64,000 nt of DNA, from positions 12,772,001 to 12,836,000 of the forward strand of contig OZ316894.1 in assembly GCA_973895155.1 (NCBI GenBank). Direction: 5' to 3'. Below the pieces are notes generated by a model that was not told the origin of the DNA, searched no databases, and saw nothing but the letters and a program-made list of their open reading frames with translations. Both the position numbers and the translations under genes were made by a program. This DNA is from Marsupella aquatica. Taxonomy: Eukaryota; Marchantiophyta. Positions 47,926 through 60,843 of this stretch are shown here, piece after piece (positions within the stretch are counted from its first letter, which is position 1; every line of letters starts with the position of its first letter).

Positions 47926-50900
47926 GTGATCTTGGACTAGAAAGAACCAAGGATGAAATTTATCCACTAGATTGGGTACAGGTTCATAGGAATAGGTTAG
48001 ACAATATGATGGGGATACAAAGTTTGATGAAATAATGGATAAGGATCAGTTATCATATATAGGGATGGAATATGAAAAGAGGACCCTGCACTCCTGGAAA
48101 CAGAGAGGGCTCAAAGAGTGAGTGACAAAGTAAAAAGTTGTTGGGAGCACGGCGCTGCATCGACATCTACAAAGCGATACCCCTCCCTGAGCAACAATTC
48201 TGGGCCTAAGGGGGTTCTTGGGTACTTGTCCCTGATACACCGCTTTACCGAACGCTCTTGACAAAATCAATGTTTTATGCGGACAAAAGAGAAACCTGGC
48301 AAAGATATATAAAGAAGGACGTACCCAAGTCTAGTGTCCTGCAAACAAGTGTCAAGAAAAATATCTTACTAACCTTGCGCCGTTGCAACAGCGGAGGGCC
48401 AACAAGCTTTGGTCTAAATTAAGGGGAAGGAACAACATGCAGCACTCCTATGTTGTCACAAGACAAATTGGATGTGGGGACATGTCGGCACCAAGGTTTT
48501 GTGGAGACAGCAATGGAAGAAAGCTTGGGGATGATGGTCTCTATCCAAGGTTCTCTTCTTTATATGGCAATTAGGTCCCTCATGGACGGGACTGCTAGTC
48601 ATTGGGGATGTGTTGCAGGCTAATTAAGATTAAATTCATAGTTTCACAATTCATTTCTATCCCTGTTAATTAGGAACTCATAATTATATGGGGCAAAACA
48701 TTTCTTATTGAACCTCATAATTATATGAGGCAATAAATCAAATGAAATATCTGTTCTTGAGCCTAGAAAGGGCTGACAAAGACAAAATTTCCATCATGGA
48801 AACCTTGCAAAAAATGTATTCCCGCACTAGTTGGTTGGCTGATCGAAAGGTTGTGTCCCTTCAGGCTTGACCCATGATATCCATCATGCCTAAAATTGTT
48901 TCACCTTGGAAAAATAGTATAACCTCTTTGATTGGTGAACCTTTTGAAGGATTTTTTTCCTGTTTCTCTTTTCTTGCTATATGGACTCAAAGGACACCCT
49001 TTTCTAAATGAGAGCCTGTTTCTTGGAACCACTACCAAGCTTCATGTATGTAAACTAGGAATATTTTTCTTTATTGACACCTAATCACTCTGGAGTAAGT
49101 GTAACACTTTCTATAAAATACCAATCTTAAAATTGTCCAAAATAGTGTTATATTATGAAGAACAATCACTTGAAGCCAAAAAAACTACTTTGTTTGTATT
49201 CTTTGCTAAAACATCAAGGGACATTTTCAATTAAGACATGGTTTCATATCTGTCCAATAATGTGAAGGTGAACATTTGATTAATTGGCAGACTATTGGAC
49301 CTGATGAGGCAACACAAAAGTTATTTAAGTTGTGATGAATGACCAAGGTGAATTGTAACAAAATTCATAGCAAAAGTGTGGGTTGCAAGCCCAACCACAC
49401 GCCTTTCGTTTATTTGAAATCAGATTAGCCAACTGCCACCAAAGTAAAACTTGCATTCATATAGAGTGCAAACTCATGAATTCCTGGGGCTCTTTGTTTG
49501 TTCAAAACAATTTCTAAGAAACTTTGGGAATAGTCTAACCTTACACTAGTTTTCCCTCCACTCTCAGAACACTCGATACAACAAAAGTTTCACGTTCCAC
49601 ACAAGCCTTTGACATGTTTACTCTCTAGTTTCTCAATAAAGCCTTTCAGAGATTTTAATTCCAAAAGATAGGTACTTTGACTCTCAATTCAATAGATAAG
49701 CACTTACAAATGGCACAAAAGTCTACATGCCCAGAAAGGCAGTCAGCTAAAGCTTGAATTAGAATAAATTTCTGAAAGACACTTCCAGGGAACATCTTTT
49801 GGCATTTGCAGAGTAAATATGCTAATATATAACTGATTGACAGCAAGCTCCCATGATAAACACATCCTCTTGTACTTCTTATAGTCATTATAATCATGAT
49901 TGTAATTTGGCTAATACTCCTGTAGTCCTGAATATTTGCATTGTGCATCAGCCGTGTGTTCAGCACAGAGAAAACTGTTCTTCTGCCTTTCACTAAAGAA
50001 TACACTGCGGGACACAAATGCAACATACTCGAATATTTGCATTTTGCATAGTGGTGTGAAGCACATATATAATTGAGGTTGGTTACCATCCAAAATGCAT
50101 AGCAATTTTTACTTCAACCCTCTACACAATGCATTCGATGTATGATACTTTAGCTACTTAATATACGACTTGAAATCAAATTTAAACAGCTGCCCAAAAA
50201 TATGAACTCAATTCAAAGAAGGTAGGCAAAGGTCAATGTGAAGACCAATAATTATGGCTTTATTTACACCATTTGTGTTAATGCCAGGTTGATTTGTCGG
50301 AGGTGACTTTGGTAGGGCGCTTTGCGTGAAGGGATCAATGCATCAAAGTTTCAAGTCGTTACTGTGCAAGGTTCTGAACAAGAAATTAGCTTGGTTTCTA
50401 TATTGAGAGAAGGTGCCTACCACCGTTTGTCTCAGAACATGGCAGGAAACCTCAGTTGTTTTGTCCATCCTGTTCTTTACTTCACACATTGCATATCCAA
50501 GATGTTTACACCTTTCAGTAGGAGGACTATGTGGAACTTAAGAAACAAATATACTGTCAAAAATATTTAACAAGTGCTCTTCAGACTGTTCTCATGCTTC
50601 CAAGCAGATGTCACTTTTTGATAATTCTTAATAGGTTTTACATGATATCATGACTTGGATAGGTAAAATTGTACAATGAGAACTGCATAGTCAAGCTCAC
50701 TTTCCAACTCAATGTGAAGGTCACTTAAAGACTGCCATGGTCCAAGATTTTAAGGAAGTCTCAAATCAACTTGGAAGGTTGTCTCATTTCAATTCTATGT
50801 GCGTTTGTGGTATCTTTAAGGACTTTGTTGGTTCTTTCCTACTTTACTTAGTGAACAAGAAACGTCCCTCAAAGCAAGGTCAAAAGAGATGCCATGCAGG

Positions 50901-53900
50901 ATGTTTCACATCATTTCTCTCCACTACTGTATCCCCCCTGGTACCATCATATCCACCCTAATGATGCCATTTTAAGAAGATGTTTTGTTTAACACAACTC
51001 ATTAGGATACAATAAATTTTTGTTTTGATTGCTACAAAACAAAAACTGAAGTATGTTTGGGGATGAACATGCTAAACTATATCCCATACACATTTATTTA
51101 CAGTTAGTCAGACTTAAGGCTGTAATTAATTATTTGCCAAAACCAACTTGCTGGGTTTCTATTTAAGTCATTCCTAGATGCATTTGGAATCTTGGTAGGG
51201 TTGTTTGACTAAATCTTGAAAAGTAAAAACTTACCGTTAGATCAAGTAACCACTGAGGTGAAATTGTTGACTTTGAATTGGATACAGAAAGATAGTAAGG
51301 ATTGTGCACGTATTTTTCTCGAAGTATCTTCATAGTTTGTCTACAGTAGGTCGTAGTATCTACATCATTCTTTGGTTGCTAGATTTTCTTTGCTCACTGT
51401 TTGTTGGGATTGGGTTCCAATGTTGTGTGAGTTGGTGGACAATGAGAATTTGAGCATGCTCCATGGAGGCTCAAAGATGAAGCAAACTTCCTTTGTCAGG
51501 AGTAAACCTAGTTTCCATATGCTATACTTTGGCAACTTATCATCACAATACAAATTGGCTGAGGTGAAGGAGGTAACAAGACACATATATAAGTAGTTCT
51601 ATAGAGTACTACATACATGATTCTCATAAGTCGTTGCTAGTTATATAATAATCATATTACAATAATATATAAACAAATGTTTATGCATGATAACGTTTTA
51701 CAGAATCGCACCATAGGTCAGATCTGCACCACAGGTATGATTTTTTAGCATCGGGTCATTGTAGTATAAAAAGTATAGTTGGTTGGTACTTATGCATCAC
51801 AATGCCAAGGGTTAGTAGACTCGATGTTGCATTGTTGTTGTCTTTTGAGGTAAGATCAACCATTCTACTGTACTTGACTTAGTTCCTAAAACTACTAAAA
51901 GAGACTGTAAATTTAATTTTCAAACTAGAGACAAACTTTATTTATATAAAAATAATCATATATATAGTTGTAATTATCCACTCATTGAAAGTTCTCATCT
52001 GAAATCATGTTGTCAATAAAGTTTACATTCCAATAATCTGGTTTATTCACAATCTCTCATTTATGGTTGGGGGTACAGTATCTTGATGCATTTCCATATA
52101 AGCGATCTAGCGGGACTCACTTCAATTCCCGAAAGATCCGACCTTTCTCGAGTATTATGAAAACTGCAAGGACAGTATGTGATCAGTGACGCAAATGGGT
52201 CATATGCTTATAAATTGGTTTCTTCTAAATGTTATCACAGGCCAAACAATCATGCTGATTGCAGCAGAAAACTCTCTTACTTTTACCAACAATTTGATCA
52301 AACGAAGGAAACCCTAGTTTTATTCAATGATACATCTGCTATTCTGATGCAATTGTTAAAACATTTGAGTTCTATATGGCAACTCAAGCCCAAGTAAAAA
52401 ATACAACAGCCAGATTATAGAAAAATCCACATCAATACTTCTGTTAATATAGCATCCACTCCTTGCTTAACGGCTAAGCCCCACTGAGGCGATAGCGAAG
52501 GCCAAAGTAATAAGGAAAGCCCCCAAACAGAGGAAATGCAGGCAAGAAGCCCCAACTACAAGGGCCAAGACCATAAATTTAATGTTTTACTTTAAATCCA
52601 AAGACACTATAGTTATCTGTAATGTTTTTAGTTAATTTCTCTAAAATTACTATTCTGACAGCCCAAGGGTACCCTCCAACCCAACCCGCTTATAGGTGCT
52701 CACAATATAAATGGTTATACAGTATTCAAGGGGAATGGTAGTAGGAAACAGCGCCAAATTTGCATGATATGTATATGATCATTTTCATCATAGCTTAACC
52801 AAGATTAAAATGACCTGCTCCTAGGAGTTACCTAACTTTACATCGATCCCTTGTCAATCAAGGTTTACGAAGGAGTGTTAGACCTAAACAACTAAGGAAT
52901 GAACCCTGAATCCATCCTGGCTAAATTGATATTGATGGTATCTCTGCAGTTTAAAACAAGCTTCGAATTTAAAACCTATTGAACAATTCATGGTTAGAAG
53001 TGTGGGAGATATTGCAAAATAGGACAAAATGCAATATTTTTTCAAACCAGTAAAAGTTCTTTTTTCTTTGAACCGACTCTTTTTATTAAGATAAACTAGG
53101 AAAAGTTTTATAGTAATGATGATTTTTTGTCTAGCAGATTCTTGACTCACCAAAACCTATCAAGTGTGTGGAAGCTGTATTTGTGGCACTCTACCTGACA
53201 GTGAGTTGCTGGATTTTCTGTTGGTTTCAAAGAGCTTTCCATGCCATTTACTTATTACGATTGTTCTCGCTCAGTCAAGGTTTTGGATACGTGGGCTCAG
53301 CCTACTGTGAATAATCTTAGCCAAATTATGTATACCATCAGGGCTTCATGAGGAGGTATTATGTAATGAGAATTAACTCAATGCACATTTGGTGCTTGCT
53401 ACTGAATATGTTTGAGACCAAATGTAATTTAAGTTGGGATCAAAATTCCCTCACTGGCAAGCACTACTAGGTTCGAAAGAGAGGCACAATATTACCAATG
53501 TGTCATTAATGAGCTTCGAGTTTAGAAAAAGATTTGCTCTTTTGGGTGGTCAACCGGCACAAATGGTGCAAGTCAGGGTCCTCAAGGGTGAGAAAGTTCT
53601 AACAAATATTAGCCATAGATTGTGCAACTAGAGTGAAGGGAAGTAGCCTCCACTTGGTTTATGTAACGTTAATTGAAAACAAAGTTGAAATTGTTTATCA
53701 TCTATGTTCCATTTCGTTGTAACAATTACAGCATATCCTATGGTCTTACGCCTGCTAGTTTGCTTCCAGGTGACAGCATAATATCCTATCAATCAGGACT
53801 CCTAATATACTTTTACGTACTTTCTTGTCAAATATTTGTCTAGATAGAGGGAATCGTAGCTAGGGATGCTCTCCAAATAGGTCCTATGGGTATGCAAGTC

Positions 53901-56600
53901 TAGTTTAACTACTGTTTGCAGTAATTGGTTCAATGATCTTTCATAAAGTTTTATTTTAGTTAATTTGGTAATAAATAAAGTACATTTGGCATCCATGAAC
54001 TTTAGAGATTAAATCCTTGACTAGGGTTATCATGATACTAAACAAAAGAGGTAATCGAAACCCAGACTCCATAAATAAAGAACAACAATTTTGAAAAAAT
54101 GGAGAAGTTACAGATTGGCTTATATTGATTGATGGCAATGTCAGATGACCTCAAACCACATTGGCAGTACGAAACAAATAATCGACTTCCTAACTTAAAT
54201 CATTCTAGATTTCTTTGTTGGCCTTGCTTGTAAAAATGGGCACGGCCAATTCTTGCTGAATTGAATGAAATTGTGACACGTATGTCTTTAGACTGGCATC
54301 CCAAATGTCACACGTTTCCCATTGAGCTTCAAGACATCGTTCAGTTCAAAGGTACAATATCTGGTTAATTTCTTGCAAAAAATGCATTTCCAAGGTTTCT
54401 ATGTTCACAATGGAATTTCTAACCTTGCGTAAGATTATAGAAATGAATATATGTACAAAGGTTGAAAATGTGCCAAAGTCCAGTAATTCTTGAATGTGGG
54501 CTTGTTAATATTGGGATTGATCATTCTTGACATACAAGAAAAATCATAACCTTGCATTTCTCTTCACAAAAACTAGGTTGTTCATATCAGTTGTCTTGAT
54601 GCAGTAGGGTCCCTCTTCCCCATTAATGTTGATGCCCCCTACCTTATATCTCAGGTCCTCTCAACTGGTCAAGTGCTCTAGCTTGCAGACTGGTATTATT
54701 GACCTTGGTCCTACTCATTTATACAGTTTTCCACTCTTCTAAAATAACTTCAAAAAATAAGCCCAGCTTGACCACTTTCAAATATTTAATGTCAAACTTT
54801 GAGTCATAAAAGTACGATAGGGCCTTTTCACTAAGAAACAAACAAAATGCAGTGGAGTAAAAGCAAAAGAGGTCCAGAGAAGACAAACACCAAAATCTAA
54901 AGAAAGGGGCAAATGCAACCTCAAAACAAACCCACAACTACAAACTGCCATATCCATCCCAGTTGCATAGTCATCAAACTTGCTGGTCCATGCATCCAAG
55001 CATCACTTCAGAAACTGCACAAGCTGGCGTCATTTCTTTAGTTGTGTATATTTCTAGCATGTATGGTCAAACATGTATAATGGGTCAAAGATGTGCATTC
55101 AAATGTTCTGCAAAGTTATTGTTTTTTTTACAAGCACCGGACTGAAAATTGTTGATTGTGATAAGAGAAAATCAAAATATATAAGCTCTGCCTTGTGACA
55201 ATCAGGTTGTTACATTTTTCATTTTATTTCAGGTATATCAACATATTGTACTTCTTGTTCAATACAATACCAAACTTGGAGCATTTGGGATCAGTAGGGA
55301 GCCAGACTTAATGAACAAGGACATTTGCTTCAGCAGGTGAGTAATAAGTGGAAATCATCCGGAATTTAATTAGTGTGCGACTCTTAATCTTAATAGGGAG
55401 TAAACTCTTAGTATGACAACTTTTTACATGAGATGATCTACAAGTTTCATTTCCATTTTCAATAATCTAAATTCCTAATCTCACTTTCCATGCCACAGTC
55501 AATGGCAAAGGCTTTGAATAAAAATATGAAATCCAATAAATAGATTATAATTTATCAAGGCAAGCCTTCATTTTGCAAGGAAAGCCTGATTTGATTGTTT
55601 GGTATCCAAACCTTTGCCTGGTATTCAATTGTTTCCATGTTACTTAGCGGCATAGATCTCCTTAGCCCGCTCCGTAGACAACAATTATTACAGGTTTGGA
55701 CATTAGAGTCTATAGAGCATTGACTGGCTTTGGGAGAGATATAGTGATTTACTCAGTCCCTCCTGACAAAAGGTTTTCTCTCAATGTCCCACCAAAACTT
55801 TCATCTTCTCTCCCGCTGGACCTTTGGGCCCACCAAAAGTACCATTTTGTTCTGGAAGTTCTTATAAAGAGACTTCAGCTTCAGAACCCAAGATTGTTTA
55901 CCATTGTTGGATGTCCAATAACATTGCCAATGCGATTAACTACCAGAGTGGGGTCATTTGTTGTGAGTCCCCAGCAAGAAATGGCTTTGCACATAGATTT
56001 GTATTCATTGACCACAATATTTACAAATACTCAGAGGTGTAATAGGAGTTTAGGGCAAACTTTATCTTAGGGTGTAAAATCAAGATGGTTACAAGAGAAT
56101 CATCTAGAATATCATCAACTGAATCGATGTATTCACTCTAAGCTAAGCCTGACCGATAAGAACATTGACATGCTAGTGAACTTCTGCACGGTCTTGTCTT
56201 CTTACAAAAGGTTTATATGGCATGCCCTGCACATAAGCTCTGCACTGTTTAAAGTGTTTTAATTCTTCCAATGTGTACAGTAATTCTTGAGGGAGAGTGT
56301 CACGCATGCAAGGAGGACAACCGGTCAATGCCTTTGTGGACCAACCTGTCCTGTATTTTAGTTTGCACATCTCAAGGGTAACCATAGTTGTCTTTAGCAT
56401 GAACACAAGCAGCAATAGGAAGCAGGCAGCATAAGAAAACGTAGATGAAATGAAAATAAACACAATGAGAAAAATGAAAATAAACACAATGAGAAACAAA
56501 ATTGGTTCCTAATGGATTTTCGGAAAAAAGGGGGCACATTTCCTTTGTAATTTTTATGCACCATGCACATTCTATCCTGCATTGTATGCACAAAAGCAAT
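47926..56600. other. Gene-poor intergenic DNA
   Basis: No ORF with a recognisable domain, on either strand. The longest frames (50322-50570 plus, 49655-50089 minus) have low-complexity or chance composition. The sequence just right of the Harbinger element should continue the decayed sequence left of it. I see no LTRs, TIRs or RNA genes here. Confidence 0.45.
56448..56496 (+). repeat. Two-copy 24-bp tandem repeat
   Basis: aaatgaaaataaacacaatg then agaa, repeated at once. Confidence 0.9.
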
Positions 56601-56607
56601 GAATTTG

Positions 56608-56832
56608 GGGGCAATGGCGCTTGCATGCTGCCATAAATCCCTTCCTTTGTAGTTTGAGTACAGTTGGCAAAATGTATTGAAACAAGTTAGGAGCCCAAGG
56701 CACTATGGTGCTTGAGTGTGCCAATGTAACTTTAAACCCCTTCCTCTTTAGTTTGAATACAATTACTATGATGTATTCAAACTAGTTGGGAGACCGGGGC
56801 ACTATGGCGCTTGCGTGCTTCATTGCGGCCCT
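56608..56832 (+). repeat. Tandem repeat, about 99-bp unit, two and a third copies
   Basis: Unit starts at about 56635 (aaatcccttcctttgtagtt) and 56734 (aaaccccttcctctttagtt). Both contain atgtattcaaac/atgtattgaaac, gcactatgg(c/t)gcttg. A partial unit (ggcgcttgcatgc) precedes them. Confidence 0.8.
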
Positions 56833-58840
56833 GAATCCTTCTTGCACTCTCACAGTAAGTTTTTGCCATGGCTACACAGGACCAGCCACAATGATATCAG
56901 ACTAGATAGTAAGCTTGAGTGAACAGTGTGGTAGAGCCCCTAACAAGAACTTGGTTCTATGAAGTGGGCCCAGCCCGGAGGTGTACCCGGAGAGAATATG
57001 ATAGATTGGGTCCACTAGGAGTGAATCTGCAAATTTTGGTCCACCAAGAGACAAACTTTCCTCCGGAGGTCCACCAAGTACATGTCTCTTGGCTTTGATT
57101 TAGTGCAGTTGTGATCCACTGTCAATGTCCATTTGAGGGTGCACATCTGACTATGGTCATTAATTGCCTAATTGGATTTCGCATCTGACAGATTAGATAG
57201 TGTCTACTTAGCTACTATTGGACCATTCACAGAATCACTTGAGGCAGCGCCAGCCTCCCCGGTTGGTGCACTTATGGTCCTTAGCTTTCTACCCCTGGTG
57301 GGGTCTCCCTCCTTCTATATGCTGCCTCTTTGATGTTTACTATACTAAAATTCCAAGGCTAGAGGTATAGAAACCCTTTCAATCAGACTTTTAGTAATAT
57401 TCTAATAAATGGAACACCTTCCACAACCTACTATAAAAAAACCAACATATTAACATACGAACTTTAGGGTTTATGGTACCTTGATTAATTAGGACCGTGC
57501 CTGGAAATGCACAAACAAGGGTACAATAGCTAATGCTTGTAACAATCAGCTATGCTGAGGATAATGGAACATAACTCACTCAGATAATTCTGAAGAATTT
57601 CCTGGAAACACTAACTAAGTGAATACAAATCAGTATATATTCACCTTCTTCTTTAAATTGCAGTCCACATCCGGTAAATAGTTAGCTTATAAATATTAAA
57701 AACTTAAATTACATATAAAAAATCTTAACACTAGCTAATTTGTAGGATCAGTGAACTCATACCCCTGTGAATACTATAACCCTACTATTGACCCTTGTAT
57801 TGACTCTATATCTCTTTGGCTGTTAATTGTTTGGGTTGGAGAATGTTACTCCCCATGCCCTACAAAGTACGTCAAGTTCTAAAAGGCATGGAAAACTTAG
57901 TAGCTCCCCTCCCCCCCCCCCCTCTCCCATGATTTAACCTTTAAGCTAGTTTCTACCCTTAATTACATTTTGTAATTTCCATAGCACTATGATTGCTTCA
58001 TTAAAATATGAAAACATGCTTGGATTTATGTTAGAATTTAAGGTTTTGAACTAAGCTTGCAACTGGAATGTATTTCTTTGTGTGCAGTTTAACACAACTT
58101 CTTGAAAACTACAAGCAAGCTTATGAGAATATCGGTCATCTTGTACTGAAAATTAGAGTGGGACTCCCGGTTTGTTAAAGTACCTTCTATAATTAATGAG
58201 TTGTTAATCCTTGGTCTCAAAATGAAGCAGAATGTCAAGTTGTAGAGACATTTCATGCATAAGAGGCTCAAACTACTTCCTAAAATTGTTTTGTTTTATA
58301 ATCTTGATGTCAGTTATCAAGTCTCTTATGAAATCTTCAACTTCCCATAAAAAGAAACTCCAGATGTTGCTTGAAATGTGCTAAAATTCTGGTTGCATGT
58401 AAGTATTCATATATTCATCTTCAAAGTAATAAAGAATCCTACTCTGAAAACTTTGAGACATGGCTTTCACCCCCTAAGTTGAAAATGGTAAATTAATGAC
58501 AAAAGTAAAGTTTGGCCTAAATTATGTCAGGTAACACACGAAGTAAACTCTCCAAATTATGTGTGTTGGAGACATACTTCTGTGAATACCAAAGAATTAT
58601 CGTGGGAAAAGGTACATGTTGAGGCTTTTATAAAACGGTCAAATCTTGTGCAAGTTGCAACTTTGCAATAAACTTTAAAGCCTTTTGATTGTCCTTCAAA
58701 GCTTGCTAGATATTTCAGACAATGACTAATTTTTTTTTATCATTTCAATCAAAATATCAAAAGGAGTAAATAGAAATCCATCACACTAGGAAAAAGAAAT
58801 CTAGAAAAACATTCTCATTGTTAAAACTTTGATTCATGAT

Positions 58841-58943
58841 AGCCATCTTCATTATCTCATGAGATGGAAAGCCATCTTCATTAGCCACTAGAGATGGAAT
58901 CATGAGATAAAGCTTTCCATCTCATGAGATAGTGAAGATGGCT
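58841..58943. repeat. 32-bp inverted repeat (hairpin), 39-nt loop
   Basis: Arms 58841-58872 and 58912-58943 are complementary at 31 of 32 positions; the exception is a G:U-type wobble. The arms contain tatctcatgagatgg, itself partly palindromic. The stem could be a small-RNA precursor or a tiny foldback element. Confidence 0.85.
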
Positions 58944-60789
58944 AACTACCTGAACTAAATTCCTTTGTCAACAACTAAAGTATTTATATCATAGATTTCT
59001 CAAATTGAGATTTGTTACAATGCCTCTTGGCTGAAATTACAAGAACGCACACTTTTTTATTTCATTTAAATGTCACTCTTTTAACTGAGGTCAACTTAAG
59101 CCAACCAGGGTTGAAAATATCAATCTGGGTTTGGCGACCAGTTACTCTTACTATGGACAACCAAGATACATCCTCCTCAATTGGACCTAAATGCAGTATT
59201 ACTTTGTTCAATGTCAGAAGTTCACTTCAGATGGTGGATTAACCTTGGTCAAAAAAGGGAAACCTGAGATGATAGAGATAGTGACGATGACGCTAAATGT
59301 AGAGGCAAAAGTTTGACAATAGATCCAACCATGATTTACTTGGGTGAACCTTGGATGAAAGAGTGACATTCCAATGATTGAAATAGGAAGTGTACTATTA
59401 TAGTAATTTGGACCAGAAAGTGGCAAAACCTATGAATTCTCAGTTCTTTGAGAAACTGGGACACACATTATGGTCAACTCAACACATTTGGGTGCTAGTG
59501 TGCCTCCGCAGCGGCTAGCTCCCCTTGAGGATGTTCCAATCCCACTTGCCGATCTAGTTTTGACTCTTGATGTGGACCATTAGCTTTTTGCCACATTGGG
59601 TAGGAATGATGAGGACCTCGGTCCGCTTGGGTTAGTTTTAGTCTCTCTTTCTTGGTTTTTAGGGGTTCCCTATTGTTCATTTCTTACTTTTAGTTCCTCT
59701 TTCTTGGTGTTTAGTAGTTCTCTTTTGCTCACTTCTTTTTCGATTGGTTTTGTCCACTTGGGCCCTCTTTTGTTTGTTCATTTGTACTCTGTTTGGTCCC
59801 TTTGTATATAAAAAGTGTGTATATTTTTTCACTCAACGCACTAAATTTCATTGTCTACGGGAGTTTAAACTTGCTCTGTCAACTTATTAAAAACAACCAA
59901 AGTTGATTCATCTACCCCTTCTTGGGCCCCTTGTATACGATCTTGGCAGTGGTTGCAAAAAGACCTCTTATGCTTGGAAATAGTACAATGTACGGATACA
60001 AGTGACGTGGTTGTCATAAAATAAGACTATGTCAAGATCTTTAGTTTGTGCCAATGTGCCCATTTTGCTGAAGTCAACCCTCCCATAACCTAGCAAACAA
60101 GATTTGAGCAACAATTCAGCAAATGGCCATTATATTATATAGACTAGTAGACTGGTAAATCACATACTCCAAAGACTAATTTACCGTCTTACAATTTTAG
60201 ATACCCAGGGATTTTACTATATGTAAACTAGTGGGACTTCCTTGTAAAAGCACCCCATTGCCTTTTTACACCTTATTATTTTCCTTGAATCCCCATAAAA
60301 GTTTCCCCTGTCATGGGTAATAATCACAGTTTTGATTACTCTTGAGGTGCTTGCACATCCTTTCCAAATTAGTTATGCCGAGGCCTAGTGAAAATTATTT
60401 ATGTTTTTTGAGTCTGGTGTAATTTTTGTAGTGTTGCAAAGCTTTGGAGCTCAACTTTGCAAAACATTGCAAGCTCAAAGAAGGACAATCGTACTTCACT
60501 TTCTATCTTTTCCAATTAATCTAACTTGCCAAAGATGTTTTTGTATAATTATATACAATATTAAGCCTGGATGGACCCAGAGGTTTGCTGTGAAGCCCCT
60601 ATGGATATTCAAAGCTGGGATGGACTGATTTAGAACATCAAAAAAATGCTTGGATAGTAGTCTTTACAGTTTTGACTGAAATTTGACCTGTTTATATTGG
60701 TGGTAAGTTGCTACTTATTCACAAAATACTCAGGGCGCGGTGCACAAAAGTGAAGTATCCTTCACTAAAGTTGTAAGTTGCTTTTTCTC

Positions 60790-60843
60790 AGATCATCTGC
60801 TCCATTGTTGGTGAATGCTCCTCAACAATGGAGCAGATGATCT
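60790..60843. repeat. Perfect 21-bp inverted repeat (hairpin), 12-nt loop
   Basis: agatcatctgctccattgtt plus g, at 60790-60810, is the exact reverse complement of 60823-60843. Stem length and loop fit a compact hairpin. Confidence 0.9.

Noticed and set aside
55696-56070. 124-codon plus-strand ORF
   Set aside because: No recognisable domain, no neighbouring exons with matching phase, and overlapped by another frame; treated as chance.
59596-59811. 71-codon hydrophobic plus-strand ORF
   Set aside because: Low-complexity Ser/Phe/Leu composition produced by a T-rich repeat-like tract (tttcttggt repeated), not a membrane protein gene.
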